Positions 1 to 7,655 of a DNA stretch of 16,767 nt are shown here, in pieces. The translations under genes were made by a program, and so were the position numbers. Source of the DNA: Bacillota bacterium (GTDB lineage: Bacteria > Bacillota > Clostridia > Peptostreptococcales > Anaerovoracaceae). The stretch covers positions 1 through 16,767 of the forward strand of contig JAEEPD010000032.1 of NCBI GenBank assembly GCA_016284575.1. The letters run 5' to 3'. Under the pieces are notes generated by a model. It had not been told where the DNA came from and did no database searches. It worked only from the letters and a program-made list of their open reading frames with translations. The stretch's first letter is position 1, and each line of letters opens with the position of its first letter.

Positions 1-2
1 CG

Positions 3-1112
3 CTGACTGTAAGTGTGGAACTGCCGGGTACGGAGCTGGATGACAATGGAAACCGCAGAGGGGATATCTACTATGGTTTTTCCCCGGACTTTTATACTAT
101 GGATGAAAGGTCCAGCCTTGAAAGCTATGTCATACTGAAGCTGATGGAACATTTCCGCATTCCGGTGCTGGAGGACCAGTACGTTCAGATACAGCTCTAC
201 AGGCCAAATAACGGCACAGGCACCAGCCATGCACAGACCTCGGGTACCATGTTTGAGGAAAAGGGGGGAGACGGCTTTTCCCTTTATACGAACAGCTTTG
301 CCACAGATGATGGAATATACTTCTGGTTCAACAACAGGACCTTTAAGGGAGAACTTATCGATACCAGCCATATCCCTGAGGGCTATGGCATATATCTGCT
401 GCCTGTGGGGAATTTTGATTTCAGAAATACGGAAGGTGAGATCATCCATGTGGAAAAGGGCGTGGATGTGGACAGCTTCAGGCTTTTCTATCCTGTGAAC
501 GAGGAGGATGAGATAAGAAGCATCTGGGTGGATCCCGATGGGGAGCGTCTGCTGCTCCACAGGATAAGCGAAGGCCGCTACCTGGTGGATGTGATAGATA
601 CGAAGAGAGGCGAAAAGCTGCAGGAGATAGAGGTGGCCACGGAGGATGAGTACCTGTCCTTCTATGACGGCGGCGGACGCTATTACAATATCCAGGAAGA
701 AGCCCGGGAGGAGTTCGAACTGGTATGGATAGGCGGAAAAAGGCTTGTGGCCATAACCGAGGTCTCGGAGGGCTGCTACGGTATATCCGTGGACTGCCAG
801 CTGACTCAGGCGCAGCAGGAGGATACGGACCTGAAAAGAATAGACTCCGTTCCGGCAAAAGTCATGCTCTGGGACGGCGAAAGGCTGGTCATAGCATGCA
901 TAAGGATGAGCTGGCAGTCCGATGAGAGGGGAGTATCATGGTACAATTACGGCTGCGGCCCCGGAATTTACGTGTTCAGTGGCTCACGTCTGGAGTTTCA
1001 GGGCAGGATAAACAGCAGCCTTGAGCTGGTCAACCCGGCTCAGTATTACTCATCTAATAATACCTTCGTGATGCCCTTCGGCTATCTGCCTCTGACCATA
1101 AAGGGCGAGTAG
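3..1112 (+). CDS. Unrecognised protein, 5'-truncated by the window edge
   Basis: The frame is open from base 3 with no stop before the first possible start, a GTG at 15, and no ribosome binding site precedes that GTG. The gene therefore most likely begins upstream and this is its 3' part, ending at TAG 1110-1112. The visible portion is about 369 residues, acidic, rich in Tyr, Gly, Asp and Glu, with no membrane segment. Alternating hydrophobic stretches and recurring DG/GG turns (for example WVDPDGERLLL and MLWDGERLVIA) suggest an all-beta, perhaps propeller-like fold; this is inference. Composition would suit an exported or lipoprotein extracellular domain, but any signal peptide lies outside the window. 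I do not recognise the family. No convincing terminator separates it from the thrS promoter about 30 bases downstream. Confidence 0.8.
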   Translation: MTVSVELPGTELDDNGNRRGDIYYGFSPDFYTMDERSSLESYVILKLMEHFRIPVLEDQYVQIQLYRPNNGTGTSHAQTSGTMFEEKGGDGFSLYTNSFATDDGIYFWFNNRTFKGELIDTSHIPEGYGIYLLPVGNFDFRNTEGEIIHVEKGVDVDSFRLFYPVNEEDEIRSIWVDPDGERLLLHRISEGRYLVDVIDTKRGEKLQEIEVATEDEYLSFYDGGGRYYNIQEEAREEFELVWIGGKRLVAITEVSEGCYGISVDCQLTQAQQEDTDLKRIDSVPAKVMLWDGERLVIACIRMSWQSDERGVSWYNYGCGPGIYVFSGSRLEFQGRINSSLELVNPAQYYSSNNTFVMPFGYLPLTIKGE

Positions 1113-1142
1113 CCAGAGGCGTTTGGGCCCGCGAAATAAGGC

Positions 1143-1171
1143 TTGACAGAGCTATCTCTAAGTGATATATT
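1143..1171 (+). promoter_or_regulatory. Sigma-A promoter of the T-box/thrS unit
   Basis: A perfect -35 TTGACA (1143-1148) is followed by a 17-base spacer and a -10 TATATT (1166-1171). This predicts a transcript starting near 1178, just upstream of the T-box leader. Confidence 0.85.
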
Positions 1172-1177
1172 ACATGC

Positions 1178-1461
1178 AATTTCATAAACAAAGGCGATGA
1201 AAAGGACGCCTGCGCACGGAACTGACAGAGAGGGCCCCACTTTGGTGGAAGGGGCAGGAGGGAAGGGCGCTGTGGCCACCACCTTGGAGCTGCCCGGTGA
1301 AAGCAAAACAAGTAGCCAGGGACGGGATCTCCCGTTACAGAGAACTCGAGCGACGCAGCCGGACTCGCAGAAAGCCGGGAAGGGCAGCGTAAGCAGGGTG
1401 GAACCGTGGAATACGAAACCGTATCTCACCCCTGTGTAAAACAGGGGTGATTTTTATTTTT
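1178..1461 (+). promoter_or_regulatory. T-box riboswitch (threonyl-tRNA sensing leader) of thrS
   Basis: This untranslated leader between promoter and thrS carries the conserved T-box sequence AGGGTGGAACCGTGG at 1395-1409. Its TGGA (1399-1402) would pair with the free acceptor end of uncharged tRNA. Upstream, GATGA at 1196-1200 matches the K-turn element at the base of Stem I. AGAGAG near 1227-1232 with a GGTG loop near 1244 matches the distal Stem I motifs. On the 3' side of Stem I the run ACCACC (1278-1283) precedes TTGGAGC. ACC is a threonine codon and the likely specifier, more probably 1278-1280 because a purine follows it. The leader ends in a strong intrinsic terminator. Known mechanism: uncharged tRNA-Thr stabilises an antiterminator and allows readthrough into thrS. 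The specifier assignment was made by eye. Confidence 0.93.
1426..1461 (+). terminator. T-box regulated intrinsic terminator
   Basis: A perfect 9-bp stem pairs TCACCCCTG (1426-1434) with CAGGGGTGA (1442-1450) across a 7-base loop, followed by TTTTTATTTTT at 1451-1461. It lies 17 bases after the T-box motif, the standard place for the conditional terminator. A GTG at 1447 that opens the thrS frame lies inside this hairpin and is not a plausible start. Confidence 0.93.
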
Positions 1462-1487
1462 GAAAAAGCCCCGCAGCTCAGAGCTGA

Positions 1488-1507
1488 CCTGCCCCGCCAA
1501 GGGCAGG
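1488..1507 (+). other. Hairpin between the T-box terminator and the thrS ribosome binding site
   Basis: CCTGCCC (1488-1494) and GGGCAGG (1501-1507) form a 7-bp stem with a 6-base loop. A smaller AGCT-based dyad lies at 1474-1486. There is no U-tract, so it is not a terminator. It lies in the roughly 70-base stretch between attenuator and start codon and may shape the 5' end of the readthrough mRNA. Its function is unknown. Confidence 0.4.
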
Positions 1508-1533
1508 CAGCTGAAATCACGGAGGAAAACAAA

Positions 1534-3321
1534 ATGGCAGAAGAAATCAGAGCAGCAGAAGAACAGGCTGCAGAAAACAAGTATTCATTTGAAAACGAGG
1601 AGTACAGGCAGACCTACTGGCATACCTGTTCCCACATCATGGCTCAGGCCATAAAGAGACTCTGGCCGGAGTGCAAGCTGGCCATCGGACCTTCCATCAA
1701 GGAGGGCTGGTACTACGACATCCAGGCTCCCTTTGCCTTCACACCGGAGCACATGGAAAAGATCGAGGCAGAGATGAAGAAGATCATCAAGGAGAACCTG
1801 CCTCTTGAGCGCTTTGAGCTGCCCAGAGAGGAAGCTCTCAAGTTCATGGAGGAGAAGGAGGAGCCCTTCAAGATCGAGCTCATCAACGACCTGCCCGAGG
1901 ATGCCGCCATCAGCTTCTATAAGCAGGGCGAATTCACAGATCTTTGCGCCGGCCCCCACGTGGACCGCACAGGCCGCATCAAGCACAACGCCTTCAAGCT
2001 TCTTACCTGCAACGCAGCCTACTGGAGAGGCGACAGCAATCGCGAGACTCTTCAGAGGATCTACGGCATCGCCTTCCCCAAGAAGGAGGAGCTGGAGGAG
2101 TACCTGGAGCGCATAGAAGAAGCAAAGAAGAGAGACCACAGAAAGCTTGGCAGAGAGCTCGGACTCTTCGCCTTCAGAGATGAGGCGCCCGGCTTCCCCT
2201 TCTTCCTGCCCAAGGGACTTATCCTTAAGAACAAGCTCATCGAGTACTGGAGATCCGTACGTATGAGCAGAGGCTATGTGGAGATCTCCACACCTCAGAT
2301 CATGCGTCAGACCCTGTGGGAGACCTCCGGTCACTGGGATCACTATAAGGACAACATGTACACCACAGTGATCGACGACGAGCTCTTCTGCATCAAGCCC
2401 ATGAACTGCCCCGGCTCCATACTGGTTTACGAGCTGGAGCCCCACAGCTACAAGGAGCTGCCCCTGCGCTACGGCGAGCTGGGCATCGTCCACAGACACG
2501 AGCTTTCCGGCGCTCTTCACGGCATGTTCAGAGTAAGATGCTTCACTCAGGACGATGCGCACATCCTGCTAGCCAAGGAGCAGATCAGAGACGAGGTTGT
2601 AAACGTCACAAGGATCATCGACGAGATGTACAGCACCTTCGGTCTTTCCTACAAGATCGTGCTCTCCACCATGCCCGAGGACCACATCGGTACCAGAGCG
2701 GACTGGGAGGTTGCTGAAAACGCCCTGGCAGACGCCATCACATCCATCGGCAAGACCTACGAGATCAACCCCGGCGACGGCGCCTTCTACGGCCCCAAGC
2801 TGGACTTCCATGTAACAGACTCCCTTGGCAGAGTATGGCAGTGCGGCACCATCCAGCTGGACTATCAGCTGCCCGGCCGCTTCGGCATCGACTTCATCGA
2901 CGCAAATTCCGAGAAGCAGGTACCTGTAATGATCCACACCGTTTCCTACGGCTCTCTTGAGAGATTCATGGGCATCATCACAGAGCACTTCGCAGGCGCC
3001 TTCCCCACATGGCTGGCTCCCGTTCAGGTGAAGATCCTGCCCGTAACCGACAGAGCGCACCAGTATGCCGACAGCGTCAAGTACATGCTGGAGAGCTCCG
3101 GCTTCCGCGTAGAGGTGGACAAGAGAAGCGAAAAGGTTGGCAAGAAGATCCGCGACGGCCAGATGGAGAAGGTCCCCTACATGCTGATCGTAGGCGACAA
3201 GGATATCCAGGACAATACCGTTTCTCCCAGACACAGGGTTGACGGAGACCTGGGCGCCATGGGCATCAAGGAATTCACTGACATCCTGACAAAGGAAGTA
3301 AACAGCAAGAGCCTGAAGTAG
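1534..3321 (+). CDS. thrS: Threonyl-tRNA synthetase lacking the TGS domain
   Basis: Cytoplasmic class II synthetase that charges tRNA-Thr. The chosen start is ATG 1534, with GGAGGA at 1521-1526 seven bases upstream. The same frame is open back to 1447, but that part lies in the terminator hairpin. The product has 595 residues against about 640 for typical ThrRS. A 25-residue acidic leader replaces the usual TGS domain. The editing domain follows, with H30-x3-H34 and C138 in CAGPH. The catalytic core has zinc ligands C292 (MNCPG), H343 (DDAH) and H468 (MIH), spaced as in E. coli ThrRS, and motif 2 around VHRHELSGALHG. The C-terminal anticodon-binding domain begins near FPTWLAPVQVKILPV. Codon choice favours ATC, AAG and CTG, suggesting high expression. 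Regulation is by the upstream T-box. Confidence 0.97.
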   Translation: MAEEIRAAEEQAAENKYSFENEEYRQTYWHTCSHIMAQAIKRLWPECKLAIGPSIKEGWYYDIQAPFAFTPEHMEKIEAEMKKIIKENLPLERFELPREEALKFMEEKEEPFKIELINDLPEDAAISFYKQGEFTDLCAGPHVDRTGRIKHNAFKLLTCNAAYWRGDSNRETLQRIYGIAFPKKEELEEYLERIEEAKKRDHRKLGRELGLFAFRDEAPGFPFFLPKGLILKNKLIEYWRSVRMSRGYVEISTPQIMRQTLWETSGHWDHYKDNMYTTVIDDELFCIKPMNCPGSILVYELEPHSYKELPLRYGELGIVHRHELSGALHGMFRVRCFTQDDAHILLAKEQIRDEVVNVTRIIDEMYSTFGLSYKIVLSTMPEDHIGTRADWEVAENALADAITSIGKTYEINPGDGAFYGPKLDFHVTDSLGRVWQCGTIQLDYQLPGRFGIDFIDANSEKQVPVMIHTVSYGSLERFMGIITEHFAGAFPTWLAPVQVKILPVTDRAHQYADSVKYMLESSGFRVEVDKRSEKVGKKIRDGQMEKVPYMLIVGDKDIQDNTVSPRHRVDGDLGAMGIKEFTDILTKEVNSKSLK

Positions 3322-3365
3322 CAAAGGCTTCTTCTTAGGAAAACGATATAAGAACGACTTATGAA

Positions 3366-3393
3366 AAGACGTCCGTTACAGGGCGTCTTTTTT
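3366..3393 (+). terminator. Intrinsic terminator after thrS
   Basis: AAGACGTCC (3366-3374) pairs with GGGCGTCTT (3381-3389) with one G-T wobble across a 6-base loop, and a run of six T ends at 3393. It lies 45 bases after the thrS stop and separates thrS from the pilus operon. Confidence 0.9.
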
Positions 3394-3421
3394 ATTTCTG
3401 TCAATAATTATTAAATTAATG

Positions 3422-3465
3422 TTGTGATTTAGTATTTAAAATTGTAATTGCTAAAAATGGTAATT
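3422..3465. repeat. Three short near-repeats upstream of the pilus promoter
   Basis: TTGTGATT (3422-3429), TTGTAATT (3442-3449) and TGGTAATT (3458-3465) recur at 20- and 16-base steps just upstream of the -35 box at 3471. They could be activator sites or an A+T-rich UP-like region. Because the whole 3400-3500 stretch is AT-rich, chance similarity is quite possible. Confidence 0.3.
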
Positions 3466-3470
3466 TATAG

Positions 3471-3499
3471 TTGAATTCAGCACTTCAATATGCTATTAT
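3471..3499 (+). promoter_or_regulatory. Promoter of the Tad pilus operon
   Basis: The -35 TTGAAT (3471-3476), a 17-base spacer and the -10 TATTAT (3494-3499) with an extended TG at 3491-3492 predict a start near 3506. It lies in a strongly AT-rich island directly before the tadZ-like gene. It is the only strong promoter I see before the operon's nine genes. Confidence 0.8.
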
Positions 3500-3529
3500 A
3501 TGGAAAATCGTGCAGAGAGAGGAAAAGAA

Positions 3530-4414
3530 ATGATAAAAGCTGCTGTTTATTCCAAAGATGAAGCTTACGCAAAGGCGGTCTCCCTCGGGCTGATGGAGAA
3601 CAGAGACGGCGTATATGTGAATGTCGTTTCTGAGCAAAGCCAGCTGGAGGCTGAGGACTGGGATGTGAGGCTTGAGCTGGAGGAGTACTGTTCCCTTGGA
3701 GAAATACTAGAAAACTACGATGCTCAGCTGGATGTCCCGGCAAGGAGGGCATTGCCATGCAGCCCCTCCTGCAGGCTCATAGGCGTAAGCTCCGCATACG
3801 GAGGAATGGGACAGAGCACAGTCTGCAGAGCCCTTGGGGGACTGCTGTCAGCCGGATTTCAAAAGCGGGTACTATATATCGATCTTTCCGGCCGCGCGGG
3901 AGGCTTTCAGGAGCCTGAAGGCGCAGGACCGGACCCCGGCGAGATGCTTTACCGCATCACCTGTGAGAACAGGGATCCAAGGGTCTATGAAAGCGCTCTG
4001 GCAAGGGATGAATACGGGCTGAGGGAATTTTCATGGAGCTGCGGCTTTACGCCAGCCGCGAAGCTTACGGAGCCTGAAGCCGACGGCTTTGTCAGAGGCT
4101 TTGCCTCAAGCGGTATGTTCGATGCGATCATCCTGGATACAGAGTACAGGTTGCCTGATCAGAGATTTTTCGCCAGGATGTGCGAGGAGAATGTGCTGCT
4201 TAAGCCTGCCTTCGGATTCGCTCCACTGCACGATTTTTATGAAGCCTGGCTCCGGGCGGGGCTGGGCAGTGAAAGCCGGAGAAGACTGCATATAGTGGAT
4301 CTTTCCCAGCTCGGGCGGCCGGTAGCCCCTGATGATTCCGACATATATTCGGAGCTCGGGGCGCTGCTGCTGCCCCTGGCAGAGGACCTGGCCGGCAGGC
4401 TGCAGGAGCTTTAG
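3530..4414 (+). CDS. tadZ: TadZ/CpaE-like pilus assembly protein with degenerate P-loop
   Basis: A 294-residue, MinD/ParA-superfamily-like protein. TadZ proteins are thought to localise the Tad pilus machine in the cell. Start chosen is ATG 3530, with AGAGG at 3518-3522. An in-frame ATG at 3500 overlaps the -10 box and lies upstream of the predicted transcript. Residues 1-75 resemble the atypical receiver-like domain of TadZ. At 83-97 the ATPase core opens with LIGVSS followed by YGGMGQST. The deviant Walker A consensus is KGGxGKT, so both lysines are replaced, by Y90 and Q95. A beta strand VLYIDLSG and a later AIILDTE match the Walker A' and B strands. The stop lies 8 bases before tadA. The neighbours make the TadZ role likely. 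Loss of both lysines suggests weak or absent ATP hydrolysis; this is inference. Confidence 0.8.
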   Translation: MIKAAVYSKDEAYAKAVSLGLMENRDGVYVNVVSEQSQLEAEDWDVRLELEEYCSLGEILENYDAQLDVPARRALPCSPSCRLIGVSSAYGGMGQSTVCRALGGLLSAGFQKRVLYIDLSGRAGGFQEPEGAGPDPGEMLYRITCENRDPRVYESALARDEYGLREFSWSCGFTPAAKLTEPEADGFVRGFASSGMFDAIILDTEYRLPDQRFFARMCEENVLLKPAFGFAPLHDFYEAWLRAGLGSESRRRLHIVDLSQLGRPVAPDDSDIYSELGALLLPLAEDLAGRLQEL

Positions 4415-4422
4415 GAGGAGAA

Positions 4423-5640
4423 ATGCTGGAAAGGGAAGAGAAAAAGCGTCCCTCGGTGGATGCCATAGCAGAGCGTATAAGGCTTCACATGGCAGAGTCA
4501 CCCGCCTCCGTCACCGATGAGACCGTTCATGAGCTGATCCTTAAGGAGGTGCTTGGAGATGAGGAGCTTTCAGGCCTGAGTCAGTCCGAAAAGAAGCGCC
4601 TTATAAGGCTTGTATTCTGCACTCTGCGCTGCGAGCTTGAGATTCTGCAGGACCTGCTGGACGATCCTCTGGTGAACGAGATCATGGTCAACGGCCCAAA
4701 GAACATCTTCGTTGAGCGCTGCGGCTCCATAAGCCGCATGGATATCGCCTTTGAGAGCGCCGCAAGGCTGGAGCAGGTGATACAGCGCATAGCCGCAAGG
4801 GTGGGCCGGGAGATAAACGAGCTGAACCCTATAGTTGATGCCAGACTTTCCGACGGCTCAAGAGTGAATGCAGTCTTCAGCAATGTGGCCCTGGACGGTC
4901 CCATACTCACCATAAGAAAGTTCGGGACCAGCCGCATGGATATGGAGCAGCTGATAGAGCAGGGGGATATAAGCCGGGAAGCGGCGGATTTCCTAAAGCT
5001 CATGGTGGAGGCCAGATACAATATCTATGTGAGCGGAGGCACAAGCTCAGGGAAGACCACTTTCCTGAACATACTGTCGGATTTCATCCCTCCGGACGAG
5101 CGGATAATCGTGATCGAGGACTCCGCGGAGCTTCAGCTGAGGGGCTGCGAGAACCTTGTAAGGCTGGAGGCCAGGGCTGCCAATGCCCAGGGCTACGGCT
5201 CCGTAAGCATAAGAGAGCTCATAAAGGCCAGCCTTCGAATGCGGCCTGACAGGATCATCGTGGGCGAGACCCGCGGGGAAGAGGTCATAGACATGCTTGC
5301 CGCAATGTCAACGGGCCACGACGGCTCCCTGTCAACGGGCCACGCCAATTCCCCCAAGGGGATGCTTGGCAGGCTGGAGACCATGGTGCTGGCCAATTCG
5401 GACTTCCCTCCGGATGCAACAAGGCGGCAGATAGCCCAGGCTATAGAGCTGATAGTGCAGCTTCAGAGAAGCCCGGACGGACACAGGCGGGTGGTGGAGA
5501 TAAGCGAGGTTACCGGCCTTTCCGGTGGAGAGATAATGCTTTCGCCCCTCTTCGTCTACCGTCCGGGGGAGGGGCTGTCGCCCACAGGCAATGAACTTTC
5601 GAACACATGGAAATTATCGATTATGAAAAGTACACACTGA
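4423..5640 (+). CDS. tadA: TadA/CpaF family pilus assembly ATPase
   Basis: Cytoplasmic secretion ATPase of the CpaF/TadA family (405 residues), which powers assembly of Flp pilins. Start ATG 4423 has AGGAGG at 4413-4418, overlapping the tadZ stop. The N-terminal part (about 1-180) contains the family's LLDDPLVNEIMVNGP and LNPIVDARLSDGSRVNAVF segments. Walker A is GGTSSGKT at 205-212. Walker B region RIIVGETRGEE has E282. The His-box follows as MSTGHDGS-LSTGHANSP. All catalytic motifs look intact. The C-terminus (KLSIMKSTH) is encoded in the 34-base overlap with tadB, so translational coupling is likely. Confidence 0.96.
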   Translation: MLEREEKKRPSVDAIAERIRLHMAESPASVTDETVHELILKEVLGDEELSGLSQSEKKRLIRLVFCTLRCELEILQDLLDDPLVNEIMVNGPKNIFVERCGSISRMDIAFESAARLEQVIQRIAARVGREINELNPIVDARLSDGSRVNAVFSNVALDGPILTIRKFGTSRMDMEQLIEQGDISREAADFLKLMVEARYNIYVSGGTSSGKTTFLNILSDFIPPDERIIVIEDSAELQLRGCENLVRLEARAANAQGYGSVSIRELIKASLRMRPDRIIVGETRGEEVIDMLAAMSTGHDGSLSTGHANSPKGMLGRLETMVLANSDFPPDATRRQIAQAIELIVQLQRSPDGHRRVVEISEVTGLSGGEIMLSPLFVYRPGEGLSPTGNELSNTWKLSIMKSTH

Positions 5641-6356
5641 GTCCTAAGGAAAGGCTGGATTACTATCTGGTGGCCTGCACGGGGCTGTTCCTTCTGGGCA
5701 TGCTTTTCTACAGGAGCCTGTGGGCCTCTGTTTGCCTTTCTGGGCTCGCAAAGCTGCTGGAGGGGAAATATATCGACCACCGCATAAAAAAGCGCAGGAA
5801 AGGCCTTTTAGACGGTTTCAGGGACCTTCTGTACGCTCTGTCCTCCTCGCTGGCTTCCGGACACCAGATGCCGAAGGCTGTGGCGGAGGCAAAGGAGGAG
5901 ATTAAGGCGGTCTACGGAGAGGATGCTGACATTTACCGGGAGCTGCTTTACATGAGCCGCTCCTATGAAAGCGCCAGGATGGACATGGAGGAGCTGTGGA
6001 CGGATTTCGGGGAGCGCAGCGGGCTGTGGGAGATACAGCAGTTCGCCTCTGCCTACAGAGTGTGCCGCAGGAGCGGAGGCAGCATGGAGGATGTGGCTCT
6101 TAAGTCAGCGGATCTTCTTCTGGACAAGCTGTCCTTTCAGTCGGAGCTGGATGCCCTGATGGCCCAGAGCCGTCTGGATATACTGCTGCTCTGCCTCATT
6201 CCTCTGGTGATACTGGTCTTTCTGAATATGTTTTCATACAGCTATATCAGCCTGATGTATGAAAGCCTTGCAGGAAGGCTGATCATGACTCTGGCCCTTG
6301 GCATAGCGGGAGGTGCGGCCCTATGGAGCGCAAAAATACTGGATATAGGCTTTTAG
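5607..6356 (+). CDS. tadB: TadB-like pilus platform protein (T2SS F family)
   Basis: Inner-membrane platform protein of 249 residues, on which TadA is expected to act. Hydrophobic segments lie near 20-50, 190-209 and 222-242. A cytoplasmic helical domain of the type II secretion F family spans about 66-185, with the typical FRDLLYALSSSLASG and ASAYRVCRRSGGSMEDV stretches. It starts inside tadA (34-base overlap) with no clear Shine-Dalgarno sequence, so expression probably depends on ribosomes terminating tadA. It is shorter than proteobacterial TadB (around 300 residues), mostly at the N-terminus. The end overlaps tadC by another 34 bases. Confidence 0.88.
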   Translation: MEIIDYEKYTLSPKERLDYYLVACTGLFLLGMLFYRSLWASVCLSGLAKLLEGKYIDHRIKKRRKGLLDGFRDLLYALSSSLASGHQMPKAVAEAKEEIKAVYGEDADIYRELLYMSRSYESARMDMEELWTDFGERSGLWEIQQFASAYRVCRRSGGSMEDVALKSADLLLDKLSFQSELDALMAQSRLDILLLCLIPLVILVFLNMFSYSYISLMYESLAGRLIMTLALGIAGGAALWSAKILDIGF

Positions 6357-7642
6357 CCCTTCTGGAGGACAGGCGGCCCGCAAAGCTGAGGCGCAGGGCC
6401 TGGGTGCTTCCAGAAAGCTACATGCTGGAGGCGCTGGAGAAGGGGAGCGAGAACGTCTTCGTTAAGAGGCTGCTTCTTCTGGCAGCTGTATCAGGGCTTC
6501 TTATAATTGCCGCGCTGGCGGCGGGGCTGCTGAGTCCAGGGCTGGAGGAGGCCTTAAAGCGGCCTCCCTACGGAAGCGAAGCAGGAGAGCTTAGCCTGGA
6601 GCTGGAAATGAGCCTCGGAAAGCAGCAGCTTTCTGAGACTGTGGACGTACTGGTCCAGCCGGAACGGCTGGGGGCTGCAGCAGCGGACAAGATGTTCGAT
6701 GAGCTCTGGGAGCAGCTTCCCGGGATCATGTATGAAGGGCTTCTGAGCTCTGTCAGCGGGGATCTTAAGCTTCCTCAGGAATATGGGGAGGGAAGGGTCA
6801 GGCTCTTTTGGGAAAGCTCAGCGCCTTCGGTGGTTTACGATGACGGCTTCATAGATTTTCTTGAGGCCTCTCAGGGGCAGCGCATAAGCCTTGTGTGCAG
6901 CGCCGAGGCGGGGGATTTTACCGACCGAAAAGAGTTTACTGTGATCATAGACAAGGCTTCCGCAGAGCTTGAAAAAAGCTTTCAGAAACGCATGGAGCTG
7001 CTGTCTCTTGAGCTTTCGGCTTCGGACAGCGGCCTGAGGCTGGAGCTTCCCGAGGAGGCTGCAGGTGCAAGGCTTGACTGGCGGCTCTCAAAGGGCTCCG
7101 CTGTAGTGCCTCTTATACTTATGTCGGCTCTTCTTGGCCTTTTTCTTTATTTCAGCCGCTACGACAGTCTGGAAAAAAAGCTTAAGAGTGATGCTGAAGC
7201 CTTCAGAAACGAGCTTCCAAATATGATACTCCAGCTCATTCTGCTGCTGAATGCGGGGCTGGTGTCCACTGCGGCCTTTGAGGAGCTGCTGGAGCAGAAC
7301 AAAAAGAGCAGCAATCCGCTCTATATCCAGCTCCGGCTTGCAATGCAGCGCTGCAAAGGCTCCAACAGCAGCTTCAGCTCAGAGCTCTACAGCCTGGCCA
7401 GGCGCAGCGAATCCAAGGAATTCATACGCTTTGCGAATCTGGTGTACGAAAACAGCGCCAGGGGGACTCAGCTGGCTGAAAAGCTGGAAAGGGAGCGGAG
7501 CAGCATGTGGAACAGCAGGCTGAACATGGCCAAGGCCAGGGCTAAGACAGCTGAAACAAAGCTGAGCTTTCCGCTGCTTCTCCTGCTGCTGTCGGTGGTG
7601 ATGATCTCCATTGCCCCCGCATTTCTTCAGATGAATACATAG
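6323..7642 (+). CDS. tadC: TadC-like pilus platform protein with inserted Ig-like external domain
   Basis: A 439-residue membrane protein. Start ATG 6323 has GGGAGGTG at 6308-6315. Residues 1-46 are basic and cytoplasmic, TM1 is about 47-70, and about 185 residues outside the membrane lead to TM2 at about 259-277. A F-type helical domain spans about 292-412, with NELPNMILQLILLLNAGL and EFIRFANLVYENSARGTQL, and TM3 is 416-435. The outside segment is not usual for TadC. Its part at 147-210 reads DLKLP, then LFWESSAPSVV, a DG turn, and EFTVII, which resembles atrophied bacterial Ig-like domains. A second LRLELPEE...LDW stretch at 238-253 echoes its beginning. The role as TadB's partner is inferred from position and the F domain. 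A profile search would be needed to confirm the Ig-like assignment. Confidence 0.85.
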   Translation: MERKNTGYRLLALLEDRRPAKLRRRAWVLPESYMLEALEKGSENVFVKRLLLLAAVSGLLIIAALAAGLLSPGLEEALKRPPYGSEAGELSLELEMSLGKQQLSETVDVLVQPERLGAAAADKMFDELWEQLPGIMYEGLLSSVSGDLKLPQEYGEGRVRLFWESSAPSVVYDDGFIDFLEASQGQRISLVCSAEAGDFTDRKEFTVIIDKASAELEKSFQKRMELLSLELSASDSGLRLELPEEAAGARLDWRLSKGSAVVPLILMSALLGLFLYFSRYDSLEKKLKSDAEAFRNELPNMILQLILLLNAGLVSTAAFEELLEQNKKSSNPLYIQLRLAMQRCKGSNSSFSSELYSLARRSESKEFIRFANLVYENSARGTQLAEKLERERSSMWNSRLNMAKARAKTAETKLSFPLLLLLLSVVMISIAPAFLQMNT

Positions 7643-7655
7643 AAAGGAAATTGAC

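Noticed and set aside
1447..1533. N-terminal extension of thrS from GTG 1447
   Set aside because: It begins inside the terminator hairpin, has no ribosome binding site and encodes no TGS-like sequence. ATG 1534 has a well-placed GGAGGA.
1585..2562. Long minus-strand open frames opposite thrS (1585-2562 and 2569-3324)
   Set aside because: They are shadows produced by the strong codon bias of thrS, with no start signals or recognisable protein features.
5308..5344. 13-base direct repeat TCAACGGGCCACG in tadA
   Set aside because: It encodes the conserved STGH...STGH motif of CpaF-type ATPases, so protein constraint explains it.
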